Shown here in pieces: positions 5,864 through 10,102 of a stretch of 10,102 nt of DNA (position 1 is the first letter of the stretch; every line of letters begins with the position of its first letter). Location of the stretch: positions 1-10,102 of the forward strand of contig URAA01000048.1 in assembly GCA_900545785.1 (NCBI GenBank), written 5' to 3'. Origin of the DNA: an uncultured Dialister sp. GTDB lineage: Bacteria; Bacillota; Negativicutes; Veillonellales; Dialisteraceae. A model generated the notes under the pieces. That model had not been told where the DNA came from and did no database searches. It worked only from the letters and a program-made list of their open reading frames with translations. Made by a program: the position numbers and the translations under genes.

Positions 5864-7797
5864 GTTCTGTCAAAAAGCCGTCCTAATTCTTCGGGTGTAA
5901 ATTTTACAATAGTGGGACGGCCGTGCGGACATACAAAAGGCCTTGTGGTATGAAACAGATCCGTAATAAGTTCTTTCATCTGCCTTACATTAAGAGTATC
6001 TCCTCTTTTAATGGCTCCGCGGCAGGCCGCATAAGCCATCATTCTGTGGCGCATCGTCTCCGGAGATGTCATATTATTTTCATGAAAAGCTATAAGAATA
6101 TCTTTAATTACTCTTTCCATATCACTTTCAGAAAGATCTTCCGGCGCACCGGTGACTCGTATCACATCAGGACCTGCCTGTTCAAAAGTAATACCCAATC
6201 GTTTTATTTCTTCCGTCTTATCTGAAAGCAAAACCAAATCGTCACTCTCCACATGGATAAGATAAGGAATCAGCAGCTCCTGTACAGGAATACCTTCCGC
6301 CCTTGCGGCTAAACGATCATAACGTATCCTTTCATGTGCCGCATGCTGATCGATGATCAATAAATTATTCCCGTATTGACAAAGAATAAAACAATCTGCT
6401 ATTTGTCCGAGGGGTATTGCCGGCACCGATTCTTCTTTTTTTTCTTCAAAAAGAGGGGGAGAAACATTCACTTCTTCAGATACGACATCAGTAAAAATGG
6501 AACTCTTGGATAGAATTTCTTTTTCTGTTAACCCGGAAGTAAAACTTTCATTTCCGACTGCACCCTTATTGTCGGAATTTTCTCTTCTTTCCTTGTTTTC
6601 CGCCTGTTTTGCTCTATAGTTTGACGGATTTTCCCCCCATGAAGAATATTCTTCCTCTGTTGTCTTTATAAAATCCTGATGATGCAGTCCTATATCATTC
6701 TTTTCTGTAACTTTATCTTCCACGATTGCCTTTGATAAATCCAATTCATCCGTCTGATTGTCATGTCTCGGGCTTTTGATCATGTCTTTCACAATAGAAT
6801 CGGGAGCCGTCTGGGAAGTCAAAGTTTGCAAAATCGAATGATAGACCAATCGGAATATTTTTTGTTCATCCGAAAATTTAACTTCTCTTTTTTGCGGATG
6901 AACATTTACATCCAGTCCTTCCGGCGGAAGCGTGAAGGATAATATCATGACGGGATAGCCGTTTTTGGGCAATAATGAATGATAAGCATTATCCGCCGCT
7001 TTTGTAATTATCGGATTTTCTACCACTCTTCGATTGATAATAATGGTTTGGTACTGCCTGCTGCTCTTAAGCAATGACGGCTTCGATATCATTCCCGAGA
7101 GCAAAACATCTTCCCCTTCTCCCTCCACCTGCAGCATTTCTCCTGTTGTTTTTGTACCGTAAAGTGCGGAGATTACATCTGCCAATCGTCCGTTCCCCGG
7201 TGTTTCAATGACATTTCTTCCGTTATTGATCAATCGGAAAGAGATATCAGGATTGGCAAGGGACAATTTTCCGATCATAGAATTAATGCGGCTGCTTTCT
7301 GTACGTTCCGATTTCAGAAATTTCTTTCTTGCAGGAACATTGTAAAACAACTCTCTTACTTCCACCGTCGTCCCCTCGGGTGCTCCTACGCTTCTTTCCT
7401 TTCCTACACTCCCTCCGATTACATCAAGAGCGATTCCTTCCGCATCATCCGCTCTTCTTGTGGTAATTGTGGAACGGGAAACGGACATAATGCTTGGCAG
7501 GGCTTCTCCTCGAAAACCTAAAGAAGATATATGATAAATGTTTTCTACACTGGATATCTTGCTCGTTGCATGACGGACTACTGACAATCTCACATCTTCC
7601 GGTGACATGCCGCTTCCGTCATCGGTCACTCGAATGTAACTCATGCCTCCGTCGGCAATTTCCACTTCAATATGGTGAGCTCCCGCATCTATGGAATTTT
7701 CAATTAGTTCCTTCACTGCATTAACCGGTCTCTCTACTACTTCTCCGGCTGCAATTTGATTGGATGTAACTTCATCAAGTATATGAATAAAAGGCAT
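5860..7797 (-). CDS. mutL: DNA mismatch repair protein MutL (endonuclease type)
   Basis: MutL couples mismatch recognition by MutS to strand incision. The 645 residues hold an N-terminal GHKL ATPase, with IAAGEVVERP and ELIENSIDAG, then DDGSGM, then LGFRGEAL, and GTTVEVRELFYNVPARKKF. A poorly conserved charged linker spans roughly residues 340-450. In the C-terminal dimerisation/endonuclease domain, DQHAAHE starts at 483, the clamp-binding-like QELLIP is at 506-511, ACRGAIKRGD starts at 591, and CPHGRP starts at 623. These metal-site motifs mark it as a nicking MutL, as expected in bacteria without MutH. The last position of the DQHA(X)2E(X)4E motif is Asp494 instead of Glu. The ATG at 7797 shares one base with the mutS stop (TGATG) and has AGGAGG seven bases upstream. 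It overlaps the methyltransferase gene by four bases. Confidence 0.98.
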   Translation of the reverse strand: MPFIHILDEVTSNQIAAGEVVERPVNAVKELIENSIDAGAHHIEVEIADGGMSYIRVTDDGSGMSPEDVRLSVVRHATSKISSVENIYHISSLGFRGEALPSIMSVSRSTITTRRADDAEGIALDVIGGSVGKERSVGAPEGTTVEVRELFYNVPARKKFLKSERTESSRINSMIGKLSLANPDISFRLINNGRNVIETPGNGRLADVISALYGTKTTGEMLQVEGEGEDVLLSGMISKPSLLKSSRQYQTIIINRRVVENPIITKAADNAYHSLLPKNGYPVMILSFTLPPEGLDVNVHPQKREVKFSDEQKIFRLVYHSILQTLTSQTAPDSIVKDMIKSPRHDNQTDELDLSKAIVEDKVTEKNDIGLHHQDFIKTTEEEYSSWGENPSNYRAKQAENKERRENSDNKGAVGNESFTSGLTEKEILSKSSIFTDVVSEEVNVSPPLFEEKKEESVPAIPLGQIADCFILCQYGNNLLIIDQHAAHERIRYDRLAARAEGIPVQELLIPYLIHVESDDLVLLSDKTEEIKRLGITFEQAGPDVIRVTGAPEDLSESDMERVIKDILIAFHENNMTSPETMRHRMMAYAACRGAIKRGDTLNVRQMKELITDLFHTTRPFVCPHGRPTIVKFTPEELGRLFDRT

Positions 7798-10102
7798 CAG
7801 CTTCCCTCCTTTGCCTCTTTACTGAGTCTGAACAGAATTTCCATGGCCTCTATAGGTGTCTTGCTCATAACATCTAAATTTGCCAACTCAGAAATAATCG
7901 GAGATGTAAATAATCCCAATTGCGGTTCTGTTTGCACCGGTGCATCAGGTACCGTCATAAAATTCCCTTCTTCCACTTCCAGATTCCCCAATATTTCATC
8001 TGCTCTTTTCAATAAAGATTCCGGAAGACCTGCCAAACGGGCTACATGGATGCCGTAACTTCTGTCGGCACTTCCCGGAACAATTCTTCTGAGAAAAGTA
8101 ATATCTTTCCCTCTCTCTTTTACAGTGACGGTATAGTTTTTTATTTTATCACTATGAGATGCCATATCCGCCAGTTCATGATAGTGAGTGGCAAAAAGTG
8201 TATATGCATGTATTTTTGAATCTACATATTCCACCACCGCTCTGGCTATACTCATTCCGTCATAAGTGCTGGTTCCTCTACCTATTTCATCCAGTAATAT
8301 CAAGCTGTTTTTCGTCGCATTTTTTAAAATATAAGATACTTCTTTCATTTCCATCATAAATGTACTCTGCCCCGTGGAAATGTCATCGGCCGCTCCCACT
8401 CTTGTAAAGATCCGATCTACCGGTGCAAAAGAAGCGCTTTTGGCGGGAATAAAAGAGCCTATTTGTGCCATGACGGTGAGTATGGCAACCTGCCTCATAT
8501 AGGTCGACTTTCCTGCCATATTGGGACCGGTTATGATCAATATTTCCTGATCACCATGATTTAATTCCGTATCATTCGGAACAAACAGTTCGTTTTTCAG
8601 GGCATGTTCCACCATGGGATGCCTTCCGTCATGAATAGAAATATAACCTTCTTTCCCGCTTATTATTTGAGGACAGGTGTAGCGATCTTTTAAAGCTGTT
8701 CTTGCCAAACTGGAAATACAGTCTAAAGCGGCCAGTGCACGAGCTGTTTTTTGCATATTCGCAATTTCCGGTCGAATTTCAGCTTTTACGGCCTGATAAA
8801 TCTGAAGTTCCAGTTCTTCCATTTTTTCTTTGGCGGATAAAGCCTTAGATTCAAACTCTTTTAACTCTGGCGTAATATATCTTTCCGCATTGACCAGCGT
8901 TTGTTTTCTTATATAGTAAGCAGGAACAGGAATTTTATTTGCATTTGTTATTTCAAAATAATATCCGAATACATTATTGAATCCGATTTTAAGTTTAATT
9001 CCCGTTTTTTCTTTTTCCCGTTCTTCCAAGTCGGCGATCCATTTTCTGCTGTTTTCCGACAAAGATCGAACTTCATCCAATTCAGAAGAATATCCTTTCC
9101 GGATATATTTTCCGTCTCTGATATTCCCCGTTCCGTTTTCATTCATGGAACGATCCAATAAATCATAAACGGATGAATGATATGTGATCTGACTGTTGAG
9201 CTTTTTAAGAATAACAGAAGATGCCCTCCCGATCAGATCCTTAATTTTGGGAATCATTCCCAAAGAAGCTTTTAGAGCAAGCAAATCTTTAGGTGAAGTT
9301 GTATTGGCTTCAATTCTGGATAATATTCTTTCAAAGTCAAAAACTTGAGACAATAAATCTTCCAACTCAGAGAGCTCGGTCATATGATTTGTCAGTTCTT
9401 CTATCCCCTTCTGACGGAGTATGATCCGATTTACATCACACAACGGACGCTCCAGCCATCTTTTCAACAATCGGGCTCCCATGGCCGTATGGGTGTGATC
9501 CAGGATTTCAAGAAGAGTTCCTCGCCTGCCTCCGTCTCTCATATTTCTTGTAATTTCCAAATTACGAAGACAATCTTCTCCCAGTATAAGAGAGCCCTCT
9601 TCCCGAATCGGCATAACCGAATGGAATTCCGTAACATCAGATTTCATGACTTCTTTTAAATATGTACCCAGCCATGAAATCACATGACGAACATTTTCAT
9701 TCTCCAAATTCTCTGCAACCGCCGGAACAGAACCGGTATTTTCTTCCTCTCGGCGCGTCAAAAGGCAATTCCCAAGCCGAACCCGGCAATAGGAATATAT
9801 TTTGGCATACATATCATCACTCACGAAGCAAATGGCTTCCGATGGTCTGTAAATAGAAAGCATATCAAAAAAACCGTCCGATTCTTTCTTTTTATCCCAA
9901 CTGCCCCATCGGCATTCTCCTGTCGAAATATCAGCCAGTACGGCATCCATCTCTTTTTCTGCTTCATAGATGTAGATCAAATAATTATTTGATTTATCGG
10001 ATATTGAATTTTCGAAAAGAATTGTTCCCGGTGTAATAACACGTATAACATCACGCTTAACCAATCCTTTTGCTTTTTTGGGATCTTCCATCTGCTCACA
10101 GA
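7797..10102 (-). CDS. mutS: DNA mismatch repair protein MutS (5' part outside window)
   Basis: MutS binds mismatches as a dimer and uses ATP to signal MutL. The open frame runs to the window edge. The codons above the ATG at 10091 encode CEQ, completing the conserved CEQ(x)EDPKKAKGLVKR segment, so that Met is internal. About 100 N-terminal residues are missing, including the Phe-x-Glu mismatch-probing motif of domain I. Numbering from that Met, the connector, core/lever and clamp domains occupy roughly 1-470. The ATPase follows, with GPNMAGKST (522-530), FMMEM of the signature region, LLDEIGRGTSTYDG (Walker B Asp601) and ATHYHEL. The C-terminus carries QLGLF (724-728), a good match to the sliding-clamp binding pentamer, and ends in a helix-forming segment. 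The stop overlaps the mutL start by one base. No frameshift is visible. Confidence 0.97.
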   Translation of the reverse strand, partial: CEQMEDPKKAKGLVKRDVIRVITPGTILFENSISDKSNNYLIYIYEAEKEMDAVLADISTGECRWGSWDKKKESDGFFDMLSIYRPSEAICFVSDDMYAKIYSYCRVRLGNCLLTRREEENTGSVPAVAENLENENVRHVISWLGTYLKEVMKSDVTEFHSVMPIREEGSLILGEDCLRNLEITRNMRDGGRRGTLLEILDHTHTAMGARLLKRWLERPLCDVNRIILRQKGIEELTNHMTELSELEDLLSQVFDFERILSRIEANTTSPKDLLALKASLGMIPKIKDLIGRASSVILKKLNSQITYHSSVYDLLDRSMNENGTGNIRDGKYIRKGYSSELDEVRSLSENSRKWIADLEEREKEKTGIKLKIGFNNVFGYYFEITNANKIPVPAYYIRKQTLVNAERYITPELKEFESKALSAKEKMEELELQIYQAVKAEIRPEIANMQKTARALAALDCISSLARTALKDRYTCPQIISGKEGYISIHDGRHPMVEHALKNELFVPNDTELNHGDQEILIITGPNMAGKSTYMRQVAILTVMAQIGSFIPAKSASFAPVDRIFTRVGAADDISTGQSTFMMEMKEVSYILKNATKNSLILLDEIGRGTSTYDGMSIARAVVEYVDSKIHAYTLFATHYHELADMASHSDKIKNYTVTVKERGKDITFLRRIVPGSADRSYGIHVARLAGLPESLLKRADEILGNLEVEEGNFMTVPDAPVQTEPQLGLFTSPIISELANLDVMSKTPIEAMEILFRLSKEAKEGS
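7805..7810 (-). promoter_or_regulatory. Strong ribosome-binding site of mutL
   Basis: AGGAGG on the minus strand, seven bases before the mutL ATG and inside the last codons of mutS. This is the strongest Shine-Dalgarno sequence among the junctions of this operon. Confidence 0.8.

Noticed and set aside
6420..6800. The variable, charged middle of MutL looked like a possible insertion or foreign segment.
   Set aside because: MutL proteins normally have a long, poorly conserved linker here, the frame is intact, and both flanking domains are complete.
9684..9992. Plus-strand open frames of up to 102 codons opposite mutS, including ones near 5923-6225 and 7756-8058 opposite mutL and mutS.
   Set aside because: All are antisense to clear repair genes, with no start signals and composition typical of reversed coding sequence.
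1..10102. Search for CRISPR arrays, insertion sequences, phage or plasmid genes, toxin-antitoxin pairs or a new defence-like system.
   Set aside because: All long frames are conserved housekeeping genes on one strand, the spacers are short, and no direct repeats, integrase or attachment-like repeats at tRNA-Val were seen.

Overview
The window is a compact chromosomal housekeeping region of a low-GC, AT-rich Gram-positive-lineage bacterium (Firmicutes in the broad sense). Every gene I can support is read from the minus strand, so transcription runs from high to low coordinates. The pairing of lepA with hemW and the string mutS-mutL-miaA-hfq followed by an aluminium-resistance/methionine gamma-lyase family gene are classic Firmicutes arrangements. 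An RsmJ-like methyltransferase between mutL and miaA, together with the base composition and protein style, makes me lean towards the Negativicutes (Veillonella/Dialister relatives). That placement is inference from memory and was not tested.

Layout, in transcription order. From 10102 to 2731 lies one tightly packed operon: mutS (its beginning lies outside the window), mutL, an RsmJ-like SAM methyltransferase, miaA, hfq, and a PLP enzyme of the YnbB/methionine gamma-lyase family. The first three junctions overlap by 1 to 4 bases. The next two gaps are 2 and 6 bases. The operon ends in an intrinsic terminator at 2700-2727. A single tRNA-Val(GAC) at 2555-2631 follows, with its own sigma-70-type promoter and its own terminator. 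An AT-rich spacer of about 240 bases carries the lepA promoter. lepA (486-2282) comes next and overlaps the start of hemW, which runs off the left edge.

The genes serve post-replicative mismatch repair (MutS, MutL), RNA modification and RNA-based regulation (methyltransferase, MiaA, Hfq), translation (tRNA-Val, LepA/EF4) and heme handling (HemW). The methionine gamma-lyase family enzyme is the only metabolic gene.

Two technical points matter to anyone reusing this sequence. Bases 1-14 exactly match the end of the Illumina TruSeq adapter and interrupt hemW, so they are almost certainly not genomic. The ATG at 10091 is not the mutS start: the open frame continues to the window edge and encodes the conserved CEQ that precedes it, so mutS is cut by the window.

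I found no mobile element, CRISPR array, phage gene or defence system, and I do not see a new multi-gene system. The most interesting unexplained item is a possible short plus-strand transcript opposite the tRNA-Val/lepA spacer. It has a promoter-like sequence and ends at the tRNA terminator hairpin, which is nearly symmetric.
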